Shown: positions 48,108 through 60,500 of the stretch, one piece after another | How positions within the stretch are numbered: position 1 is the stretch's first letter | Layout of the letters: the number at the start of each line of letters is the position of its first letter | NCBI RefSeq assembly: GCF_947242115.1 | Contig: NC_074711.1 | Coordinates: 61,974,056-62,038,055, forward strand | Source of the DNA: Biomphalaria glabrata | Taxonomy: Eukaryota > Mollusca > Gastropoda > Planorbidae | Direction: 5' to 3' | Length of the DNA: 64,000 nt | The notes under the pieces: generated by a model | Databases searched by the model: none | What the model saw: the letters and a program-made list of their open reading frames with translations, nothing else | Told to the model about the DNA's origin: nothing | Translations under genes and position numbers: made by a program

Positions 48108-49185
48108 ATAGGAAGTCCCTTGATGGAGTACTTTCAGTCTCATTTGCAATGTTGTTTTTTTTTAATTCTACGATATTCTCATTACTTGAAGAGATTTGTG
48201 CTATGGAAATTTATCTAAGATGGATATCTTTAGTCAGTTTTATTGACTATGAACATATTTTCAAACCTTTCCCAATGGAAAGTGTATGTATGTAATTTTA
48301 TAACAGTTGCTTATAACTACTGGTATTTGTTATATGTCATTTAATATTTTTATTTTAGCACAGATCTAACCAGTTGTATTTTGATCTGCTAATCAAAAGA
48401 ATGTATTGTTTTTAAATCTCTAATTTAAGATGACTGATCTGATTGTGCATTGTTCCTATTGAACAAGAAGTAACAAATAGAAGTATTACATATTTATCTA
48501 ATGAAATGTTCTCTATGTCATGGTCAAACAAGTCAAATGTATGGAATCCATGAACAGATATGCAGGTACATAGAGATATGAACTATTTATATGTCACTAC
48601 ATTGTTTGGAGTGTGCAATACTTTGTATCAGTGTTACAGCCTCTTCCATTACGTTAGTGCATTTCAAGTCCAGTAGAATTGATGTATATTGTTTATTTGG
48701 CCACTTTGTTATGGTATAGCTTTATCCTTGAGCTGTTACATACATTTATCTTGTAAGATTTTGTTAATTTTATTTTATAGCATTATGTTCATTGTACATA
48801 CTTAATAGAATTTTGTTTAAAAAAAAAAGTTTTTCTACTGACTCATGTGACTGTGATTTTGTCCTGACCCCCTTGTGTTTTTTTAATGATGAAAATTCAA
48901 GTGATAATAAAATTGTCATGGAAAAAAAATTTTCATTTGTTACAATGAATTCTAGTTTAACAGAAAGTTGGTCAGCTTACTTTAGGAAAATGGGCGGAAT
49001 AAGTTGCTAGTAAACATAGTAGTCATAATCAGATTTTTAGATATAGAACTTCTTAGTTCTACATTGACTGCAGGAGTCATTTCAACCTCAATATTTTTGT
49101 ATTCCAACTTTTTGATAGCTAAATGTATCAATGACCTCGTCCTAATTATTTCCAGTTTCTAATAAAGAATTGAGTGATAAGGAAG
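48108..49185 (+). other. OGA 3' untranslated region and possible polyadenylation sites
   Basis: AT-rich DNA after the OGA stop codon with no coding signal. AATAAA hexamers lie at 48906-48911 and 49161-49166, and either could end the transcript. The end is inferred; no downstream GU-rich element was scored. Confidence 0.4.
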
Positions 49186-50031
49186 GCAGTAAGTCACTAC
49201 TGACAGAGGGTTAAAAAAAATACTTGAGAAATGTGTCCATCTTAGCCTACTTCATTGGAAAAGGTCAAGCGAATGAGGGACTAAAGGTGTGTAAGGTTTG
49301 ATGTGGAGCTACAGAGGATGACTTGGAAAGAAGCAAAGCAGTTTTATTTTTATTAATCATTTCTATTAAAGAATGAAATAAAAATTATTTATTTTCAAAA
49401 CAATCATTCACTTAAAGAATTATCTACTGAAGCACTGTTGGCTATAAAAATTGTAGTCAAAGAATCGAAGATTCATTGTATTTCAAAACAAGGTGACAGG
49501 GAGTTTTGTGTTGCACAATTTTGTTGGCAGTACACTGAAGTAACAAATATCACAGCAACTTATCTGTCTGATGTTTTTCTCTATCAAGGCAGAAAAGAAA
49601 TGAGCTACACTGGTACAAAAGCGTGGGAATCAGAAGTCGGCGGTGATGTCATCAAAGATAAATGGGGAATGGGTGTAGTGTTAGTGGCCATCTCATTTTA
49701 AATAAGTGTTGGTTGTTTGTTGATCCTGTGAGGTTCTAAGGTGCCTAACATGTAAAAAAAAGTTTGTTTTCGATCTGCAAACAGGTGTTTTTTTTATCAT
49801 TGCATTGTTGTATAACAGTGGGTTTTGGGTTTAAGCACATCGGCACAATTTAGGCCATGTCATGCCTGTAATCCTTTATGGATCACTCTCCTTTTACATA
49901 ACATGGGCTAAATTCTATACAGTTAAATCATTAAAAACAAGGTCTATTCACAGTTAAAATAGTAAAGGTAGTAAAAATTTAATAATTTGGTAAAAATCTT
50001 ATGTAAATATTATAAGTTCAAAATTCAAAAA
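49186..50031. other. Spacer between OGA and CDCA7
   Basis: An 88-codon plus-strand open stretch at 49438-49701 has ordinary composition but no ATG near its start, no splice support and no recognised motif. It is not called a gene. Confidence 0.45.
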
Positions 50032-50650
50032 TCAGATCTTCGTAGACAACCCCACCTCCCGGACAAAGCCCAGTACCTTCCCAGGGTTGACATTGTCGAA
50101 TAGTGTTTTTAAGGTGTGTGCTGTAAAAAATTTCTCCCTGACATCCTGGTATCTGGGGCTATCAATGAGGATATGTTCCCTGGTGAGGCAAGAATCACAG
50201 AACTCACAAAGTGTGGGCTCCTTTCTCTTCAGCACAAAGGAGTGCATGATGTAGGTGTGGCCAATCCTAAGTCTGGACATGGTCGTGCTACCACGCCTTG
50301 TCAGACCCTTAGTTGTGGGCCGCCACCTGACATCCGCCACAATCTGCCTGAGTTTGTTGTGAATCTCAGCCTCCCATCGGTCCTGCCACTCTTGATAGGT
50401 GGCAGAGGCAATACTTTGTCTGAGGTCCGAGCAGGGAATTTGGGTTCCTGACACTGCATGATTTAGGGCTCTCTTTGCTTCTCTGTCTGCGGCTTCGTTT
50501 CCCTCAATGCCCACATGGGAGGGAACAGTATAGCAGTGATGGAGATCAGTGGTACCCCTATATGTGTTATTGGAATTAATGGAGATTGGTTTAGTTGCAA
50601 AATTTTGCTCTAAGGTGTATTTTCTATATGGTTGTTCACCCCTGCAGCAG
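50032..50650 (-). pseudogene. LINE RNase H and C-terminal tail, 5'-truncated
   Basis: A minus-strand frame of about 200 residues includes VPSHVGIEGNEAADREAKRA (end of RNase H), TYQEWQDRWEAEIHNKLRQI, and a Cys/His tail PTLCEFCDSCLTREHILID. This is the 3' part of a Jockey/I-type (Nimb-like) LINE. Homology begins near PSHVG. The frame is open, so the insertion may be fairly young. It lies between OGA and CDCA7, antisense to OGA. Confidence 0.8.
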
Positions 50651-51118
50651 TAAATCTTGAGTCTTTCCACATTAAATTAACTGAAATTGAGACTATTATC
50701 TTGTATTAAGACTTCTCATGATTCTTCAATGTTTGGCAGGGAGTTTACCTAAACAACTTATTACCTTTTATTTCCTGCCTTAGCAGTTATTGACCACAAA
50801 TGAGTCTTTACACCAACATTTAACTTTACACAAACCTTATTTGGAGAAACTTCTATTTGGCCATTCAACAAACACAAGTTCATTTTATTTAGTGGAACAT
50901 TAAAATTTAATTTTCTCACCATTCAAGACAAAAGTTAAATATAGTAAAAAAAAATAAACATTTTTACTAAAAATAGATTCTTGTCAGCCATTTAAAACAA
51001 TATCACAAGTAATGAAATATCTTTATAAAAATCTTTAGATAAAATGTCTATTTTCTTCAAATTTTAAATAATATAAACAGAAAACTGTTGTAAATTGTCC
51101 AAAGTGATTAATTAACTA

Positions 51119-51180
51119 CCAGTTGTGGTGGTTGAGTGGTGAAACACGGCTTCCAAACAGAGGGTTCCCAAGCCCATAAT
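51119..51180 (+). mobile_element. SINE family 1 head fragment
   Basis: gtggtggttgagtggtgaaa and the following cttccaaacagagggttccc match the tRNA-like head only; the body is missing. Confidence 0.5.
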
Positions 51181-51511
51181 CTAGATTTTACAAACCCACA
51201 GCTAATATTTAAATATAACCAAAATCAAAAGTGCTACCAGCAAAAGTAAGACTTCAAGCTGTAAAACTAAATTAAAACTTGCAGATTTATATTTACAATT
51301 TTGTTAGTTTTAGATGCAGCTGAACATAACTGAAAAATGGCTAGGAACAAAACAAGCATAATACTATGGCAGATCAACTATGAAATTTGTTTTTAGCATG
51401 CTTATAACCCTAACAGATTCATCAACATGCCCTATTTCAACAATAAAACAAAGCAACAAAAACAATATTAGATGTGAATTTTTTTAGTCTAGATAGAGAC
51501 TCCATCTTATG

Positions 51512-54500
51512 CTAGCTTTCTTTCTTCAATCTGTAAAAAAAAATTAAATGTAAAAATAAAATTGACAGGACGTCCACAGACATAAATAAAAAGATAAATA
51601 TGAATATGGGTTATGAATTTTTTGTTCATATTTAAAAGTCTGGTGGTGGACAATAAACTTTTGCCTCTAATTCTCAGAAACAATCATTTTGTTTCATATA
51701 CACCCTTCCCCTTTCTGCCCAACACAGTGTAATATACTAATTCCTCAAAAGAATATTTTAGCTGTTTAAAGTTACAATTTACTAAAAGAAAGCTTTAAAT
51801 TTGTGAATGTCTTGCTGATAAAATATGAAGCTCCATCAACTGTTTGGCAGCATGCACTGTGACCAAGTTTGAGCAAGAAACATCAAGCACTCATGTTTCA
51901 TGTATCCACTTGATAGAAAAACTTCTCAAGATCTTAGCACAGTACAATTGGCAGACAAAAGCAGGCAGCTGATTTAATCAGTCCTAATTTGAAAACCTTG
52001 ACTTTTACCATGTGGCAATGAAATCACAGGTTCAAAAAATTCTTCATAATATATAAAGTTCAACTAGCACTATAAAAGAAGAGCTGTTAATGTCATTACA
52101 GAAATAGAAATTAAATGCTTCAGAGAACCCTGACAAAATCCATTCAGCTTTGACATGCATGTGCATGTCTTTGCAAGAATAACTTGAGTGCAAGTCCTAA
52201 TATCCGGCAAAAACGTTTTCAATGAGGTGACCTATGATAATATAATAATTGTAAGCTGATCTGCTGTCACAAGCCAAAATACAAAAGTGAAAATTCTTGA
52301 GGCATTCTTAAGACAAACAATCTGATATTCTTAGTGTCTATTATTGAACTAGCCTCATGTCAAAACTCAATAATATTAAGTGTTCAATTTTTTTCTTTTC
52401 AGTTATGCCTTGACTTTGCATATTTGATCACTAGACTCCAAATTCCTAAACGTGATGACATGGGTACATCTTATCCTTCTTCATTTAAGTTTTGAAAGAA
52501 GTTTGATGTTTTCTCAGTTGACAAGGACTATTTTGACAGCAGCTTGGCTGCCGATTTTGCTATTCTTTTCAAAGGAAAAAACTTTTCTGCAACATCAAAA
52601 TCCATCTCCTCGTTTTCTTCAAAATAAATCTCACAACTGAGTTCATGCACTTATCTTGTTGATGCTAATAATGAGATATTTGGTTGTTTTAGGTGAAGGA
52701 CATTTTAACATGATCAGTTGGGGGGGGGGGGGGGGGGAATCTAACATACAGCCAAGAGTTCATCAAATATAACATTGAAGGAAATCAATATAAAAAAAAA
52801 AAAAAAAAACTAAAAAGTCATAGCCCTATCACACAGGTATCACAGGATCTCAATGGTTGACTAATTTCCAAGAATGTAGCAAGATTGTTTAAGTTTAAAA
52901 GTGAGGGAATCTTAATAATTGATTTATTTCCATGAATGTATCAAGGCCATAAAGAAAATCCAATACTATATGTTTAATAAAAAAAAAATGAAGTGAATAA
53001 AGAGAGGCATTAAAGATTGCAGAAACTTGTTAAGCATCAAAAATTCTTTCAGAATTGATTGACAATTCAGTTTTGTAAATAAGTAAAGTCACAAGTTTTG
53101 TAAATAAGTAAAGTCACAAGTTTTGTAAAATTTTTGTCAACCCCAATCAATATATGAAAGTTAAACCATTTAAAATTAGTAGGCACAGCTTAATACCAAG
53201 AGTAATAATCCAGATCCTCAACCACTTTTGAGCCATGAAAGATTCTCTGCCCTTTCAAATACTTTTGAGATGAATTTATATAATCTATATTAAAACATAC
53301 CCTCGGAGGTAAGAATTCACATCAGTATAGCCGTGTTCCCTTGCAGTATGAATTAATATTCCAGTAGATGCTCTTCCATTTTTTCTGCGACAAAAACTGC
53401 AATTACAGATCCCTCTACACGGAGGACAAATCCATTTCTTTCAAAGGAATGAAAAAAGAAAAAAATAACAATCTTCTAAGAAAAATTGTTTTTGTTAATT
53501 TTAAGCCTACACAATTGAAATGTAATTGTTAGATCAATAGGTAACTAACACAATTGCTTGTAGAACGCTTCAAAATTTACCATTTAAAGCTTTCAATTTA
53601 TATAATACATACATTATACATTGAATGGTTAGTGTCGAAGTCTAACTGCATAAATAAGTTTTGTTATTTTGTTTTTCAAATAGATTGTACACACACAAAA
53701 AATTAAAACTTTAAAAGTAAGCTAGATGTTTACTTACAGGATCTTTCAATGCCACCTTAGCATCTTCCCCATAACGATTTCTGAGACATGGACCACAAAA
53801 CTAAAGAAAAAAAGAGTTACAAGATGTCTATATAATTCTCATTTGATTGTTTCTATACACAAGTATTTTATAACTAATATGATGTGCTTCCTCTCTCAAA
53901 GTCACATTTGTAGTTTATATTTTTCTATCTTAACTTTTTTCTTTGATTTTCAACACAAGAAAATATTAATTCATTGAAAGATTTATAATTCCTAAATAAT
54001 TGTATCGTCAACAATACTTTTATTAGATATCTTTATATTTGATGGATTTGTACCTGTCCTCGTATGCCACAACAGTCTGCAGATCTACATATGGTTTTCA
54101 TATCTAGTGTTTTTTGTCGACATTGGTGACATGTTGTTCCCTGGAGATCAAAACAATAAAAAAAAAATCTAATTATCACACTTATGAGACGTGGTAGCAG
54201 AGTGGTAAAAAGCTTGACTTTCAAACCAAGAAGTTTTAGGTTTGAATCTTAGTGAAGACAGGGAATTTGAATTTCAGGATTTTTGGACACACATAGATCC
54301 ATCCATCTCTAATGGATACCTGACATTAGTTGGTGGTTGGTCATTAAGCTGGCAACATAACACCCTCATTAACAGACATAGAAACAGATGACATCATCTG
54401 CCCTATAGCACTAGGTCTGAAAGGAGTATTTTGCTTTACACTTTTGAGATAAATAGTTTCATTATAAGCCTTTCTTTCTCTATGTAGCTTTTGCCTGATT

Positions 54501-57500
54501 ATACGTCTAAACCATATGCTTTGCTACTACTGTAAATCATACCAGATTAAATGTTGCAAAATTAATGTAAATTATTAATTATAAATTTTCTCTACGCTAA
54601 GAAAGACTAACATGTCTAAGCAATTTGGTATCTCAACTTTTTCCTTCCAATTCCTTTGTTCCCTTTCACCTTCACCTATCCCTTCAAATGTTAAAGCGTT
54701 GAGGCACCACACTGGATCTGTCAACCTTCTTTCTCCATTCCTCTCTGCCTTTTGTCTTGGATAGACATTATCAACTCTTCTAAAATTAAAGTTCTTGAAG
54801 ACATAGGTAGTGACCACAGGCCTATACTCCTCAATATTGGAACACCAAGTAGATATTTGTGGAGAAAAGGTCTATTTTTCAAGATGAAAAAAATGGGCAT
54901 CCATGGAAGAATGTATAGCTGGATCAGGGCTTTCCTAAAAAAAAACAGAACCATCCAAACCAGATTCGAAGGTGCCATCTCTAGTAAAAAAAAAGTCTGA
55001 AAGAAGGCTGCACACTCTTTCTAATCTTTATGAATGACCTCCTGGACCTCATTTTGGCCAATAAGGTACTTTATGCAGATGACCTCTTAATTTGGACTAC
55101 AGAGAAATATCCAGTGCTGATTAAACAGAGCCCTCACAACTATCTCCACGTTTTCAAAATTATGGAAAATGGAAATAACAAAGAAAAATCAGTTCACTCA
55201 ATCTTTAGCCACAGCAACAAAATAGCAAAAAAAAAAAAAACTACATCATAAAAATAGACTCACAGCCAATAAATAAAGAAGAAAATCCAACATATCTTGG
55301 TGTAAAATTAGACAAAAGACTGTCTCTAAAACACTTTATGGAAGATTTAAAAGAAAAGGCATCACAAAGATTAAACATAATAAAACACCTACTAGAGCAG
55401 GAACATCCTGGGGAGCTGAAAAGAAAACACTGGATACGTCAGATCTGTCATGGACAACTGTCTCTCCATACAAGTAGCCGCCAACAAAACCTACCAATAA
55501 TCTTTAGACACAATCCAAAACCAAGCCTTGCATCTAATCAGTGGAGGTATGAGAACTACTCCCACAGCAGCCTGTGAAATAGACTCCAATATTGAACCTC
55601 TTAAGTTTAGGCACAACAGAGCAGCATTATAAGCTATTGAGAGATACAGAAGGTTGGAGGACGACCATCCAAATAAACTACTAACACAGAGAAATAAGAA
55701 AAACAAGCAAAAAAAGCCAAGAACTCTGATCCAACTTACTGATGAAATAGCCCTAAAACACCATCTACCCAACAGCAGAGAAAAAATTACCAGATTCTTA
55801 AACATAACTCCTGGACTTAACTACAAACAAGTCCAACTTCCAAGCCGAAACTTTGCACGCAGACAGTCAAAAAGAAATTATATGATAAGCTTTCAAAGGC
55901 AGGATCATCTATGGAACAACTAGATAGACCTGTTAACTACCTGACCCTAAGGTCAATGTTAATCAACAACCACAAAGAGGTGTAGCTTAACCAATGGGCA
56001 ACAGGAAACACTGGCAGAGCCATGTACAAAGAAATGAACATGCCTAACAAACTGGACAGTATCAATTTCCTCCCCCGTAAAGAGCAATCTACAATCTTCC
56101 AACTAAGGACAGGACACACACCTCTGTTAAATTACCATCTCAATAAAATAAATTCCACACAACTCCCCCTTTGTAGACACTGCACCCAACCGTAAACCGT
56201 ATCTTCTTTTTAACAGCACACTATTTTTCCAAGGCACAGACTGCAAAGGAGCTGACAGCTCAGCAGCAAAAAGCTGGCTAGAAGAAGAAGTCTTGGATAG
56301 AACCTCTTTCAATGGCACGATCATCCATTCTTTTATGTTGTCTTCCCATCACTTTCTCTGAATGTCTCTTTTTCTTTTTCCTTGTACTGTTCCCTGAAGG
56401 AAGGTCTTTGCAAACCCTGAGGACCTTGAGATTTGGCGATAGAGTTTATGTTTGTGTTTTCTGACAGTACCGGGGTACTTAGCAGGTAATCATGAAGTCC
56501 AATAGCTGTATTAATTCTGTTTCTTATTGTCGTGCACATCTAGAGTTGTTTCTAGTGTGATGTTTTCTTTTATGCACCATAATGGTGTGTGGGTTAGTTC
56601 CTAAGGACGCGCTATGTTGATGTCATTGCTTCTGTTGTGTTTTTGCTGATGGTGTGCTTTATTTAGGTTGAATGACTTGCTTTTTAAGTTTCAATATCAC
56701 TGCCTGGTATGGCAATCTGAGCATTAAAAATAAAAATAAACTTAATAGAATCCTAAATGCTGCTGGCAAAATCATTGGCAAAAAACAAACCCCATTTGGG
56801 CAGTTGTTTGAGACAAACATCTATAAAAAAGCTAGCAAGATCCTCGAAATAAAGAATCACCCTTTGTGTCAGGATTTTGTGATTTTACCATCACAAAAGA
56901 GATACAAGACACCGATAGCAAAGACAAACAGACACAAACACTCTTTTGTTCCCCTGGCAATCAAATCATTAAATAAGAACAATCTGGTATAAACTTTGTC
57001 ACATGTAAATTATGAGTGAGTCTGGTGTGAATGTACACTTTGGTTTCTTATAGTTATAATGTTTTTTGTTTGGTGTAATGCACAAATTGTAAGACAAATT
57101 TCCTTACGGATAATAAAGATTATTATTATTATTATTATTAACTTGTATTGGACATTGTAACTTATTATTGCGTACATACTCATCACTCATGTCATATTCT
57201 ATCATCTACTCATTAAACTGTTATCAGTTAAATTCTTGTTATTGACTGATATATGATAACTTAATACCAATACTTGTTCAGCATAAATAAGACCATATTA
57301 ACATGTTAACGAATAGACTGTCAGGGATGTTCGGGCAGACGAGCCACTGCCAATTTTCAATCCCAACAGGAAATTAATGATCAGCGTTAGGTGGGGAGCC
57401 CGGGATCTTAAATCATACCCTAGTTAAACTGTTATCCCACCTGACACTTATTTCTTCATTTGTGATGGAGGATCTTTCTGTAGCATCTCAGTTGCAGTCA

Positions 57501-60500
57501 GTGTCCAAGATTCACAAACATATAAGAATGTGGCAGTGACCAGGGAGCACATCAAGTCTTGATTTCACGTACAAACAAATTGTTTTGAAAACTTACACTG
57601 CCATATCCAAAATGTATGCAGTCAAATGAGAAAGCCTTCGACAGTATTGACAGAGGCGTAATCTGGAGACTGACGAATCACTATGGAATTCCAACAAAAT
57701 TCACCAATATCATTAAACAGTTATATTATGACTGATCATGCCAAGTAATACACAATAGTAAGCTGACCAACCCTTTTCAAGTAAAAACAGGAGTAAGACA
57801 GGGATGTATGCTTTCGCCCTTGATATTTTTGCTGGTGATCGATTGGGTCATGAGACAGACAGTCTAAGATAATAAAAGCGGCATACAATGGACACTAACA
57901 CAACATTTAGAGGACCTGGATTTCGCCGATGACATCTGCCTCCTCTCCCATACACAACAAAATGCTCAGACCAAACTGACCAGACTCTCAAAAAATAGCG
58001 GAAAAGATTGGACTTCTAATCAACAAAAAGAAAACTGAAGTTATGAGGATCAACAACAGACAAGAGAACCCAATCATGCTACAGGGAGAGAATATCCTTG
58101 ATACGGACCACTTCACATATCTGGGAAGTAGAGTTGGTAAAGACGGCGGAGCTGATGATGATATACTAATTCGGATCAATAAAGCTAGTTTTGCCTTTTC
58201 AACTCTTCAAACTATCTGGTGCTCTAAGGCATTATCTCTACACAACAAGATACGAATTTATAATACAAACGTTAAGTCTGTCCTTCTATACGGTTCAGAA
58301 ACTTGGAGAGTCACTAAGACAAATATGGAAAAGCTCCAGACCTTTGTTAACAGATGCCTACGCTGGATATTAGGAATTAGGTGGCCAGAAAAGATAACTG
58401 GGAGTGCACGGGATTAAGTAAGTCAATAAGTACCTACAAGTTTAAGGTTCAAATTTTCTGGTATTATTTGTGCATAAAACATTCCCAAATTCTGCTCATT
58501 CTTTCTCAGATAACATATCAAATTTTTAAACAGTCTATTTACTTACCACAATACTATCATATTTCTTTTCAGAGACTACAACAGACACCATGTCAAGGTC
58601 TTCTTGTGTAATATCTTCTGCTAATTTGACTTCATGTTTAGTACGAGGCTTTCTAGTCTGTTGTGGCAGGGGAAAATCATCCTCTACATCATCCAGCTAT
58701 AGAATTATAAAAATCCTCTCCATATTTAACTTCCAACAAAATTTCTTTGTATTAGAAAATCAAAAGGATTATAATCATGCTTTTAAAAATATAGCAGTTA
58801 AATGGAAAATGACTATTATTACTTTGTAATGAAATATTATATTCTGTAGGATAATAGGATTACACTGTTTGTTAACAACAGCAGGCTAGTGAGGCATTGA
58901 ATTATTGTAATATAAGGAAAGTGTGATGGCCTTCCTTCTATTGTTAAGTGTTATTTGTTTTCAATGTACAATAATATTCACCTCGTTGTAAGTTGCTCCA
59001 CTTGATGATGTTTCTGATAATTTTCTAAAAAACCCAAATCTTACAACAAGTTTCTGAAAACAATCATAAGAAAACATTTTGAAATCATTGTTTTATAAAT
59101 CCAAGATTAAGAAAATCAATGAACGATTACCTTAGTTGTTGAAAAGGCAGAATGGTTACATTAGTTAGAACTCAATTATATTTTAATTACCATTATTATT
59201 GAAAGTTACTTTTTTTTTAATTAATCAAAACCCCCAAATACAGAAACAGTAGACAGCACATGTTTCTAAAATCAAACATAGTTTTTATTTAATGTCAATA
59301 TTGAGCTAGGATACAAAAAGACTAAATTTAATAATAATAAAAACGTAATTTGAAAAAAAATATTTCTATTTTAAAAACAAATAATTAAAGGTTAAGCTTT
59401 AAAAGATTTGGTCATATAAAAGCTTGTAGATTCGAACATAAATATTCTTTATTATTAACTACTTGAAAAAAATATATGAAAACTATCACAACAATATTTC
59501 TGTTGTTTTTTTTTTACTTAGTGTTTTGCAGCACAAAAAAGTTGTTTGCTAGAATAAGGAAAAAGATTTAAGAACCTCGGGTGTCGACAAAGGAGTGGAA
59601 GTTGTAGAAGAAGATGGAGATGATGACAATGATCCACTCTTCGATCTTGTACGAGGAGGCTCAAAATGAGTTGGAGCATAGCGTGCTGAGCGGGAAGGGT
59701 TGCGGCGTACGACACCATCCTTGTCAGTGAATTTTGAAGATGAGATTCTTTTCTGTAATAAATTCACATTTTTTAATTATTATTATTTTTAGGTGTTTAG
59801 AAAAAAAAAATTCTTTTAATGTTTTGTGTGCTTTATCTTCCTTTCATCTAAGTATCTCTAACATTAAGACAATATATTCTTAAGAAACAAAGTTATTTTA
59901 TAAGATGTTGGCTAGTAACTAACCAATCCTAGAATACTACAACAATAGAAAGAAATGTTTATGCAATAGCTCTTTATATACTTTTTGTCATATCTATTAT
60001 TTAATTCTATAGCTTTTTTGTTTTGTATTTTACAAATTTTTATTGCAAAGAAATTCAATTTTGATTGCATCTTATGTGCACTTATGAAATAATTGCAGAT
60101 TTTGTCAGGCAGAAATTAGAAACAGCATACAACTTAGCACCAAAAAAGCTAGTTAAAAGAAAAAAAAATACAAAATTGAAACAGATAAAAACTCATATAT
60201 CTTTTTCTGCACATGCCATTTGAGTATGTCCCATGATCATAAATTGAAGCTGATGACTACGTAATGTTTAAATCAAATTTTAAATGTAATATATTAATGA
60301 CAATTTGTTGTCTTCAGCACTGTGTGTAAATACAAAGTTTTTTGTTAGTAACAAAAACAATTTCTATATATATGTTTTTATTTTGTATTTAGCACAATTT
60401 TAGTTAATATCAAGTCAATTGATGTCAATTTAATCATAAAAGAAAGAAAAAAATTACCTTAGGAGGAATTGAAAGTTTTACTGCCAAACCTCCAGTCATA

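Noticed and set aside
49438-49701. 87-residue protein between OGA and CDCA7
   Set aside because: It has no ATG near the start, no splice link and no recognised motif.
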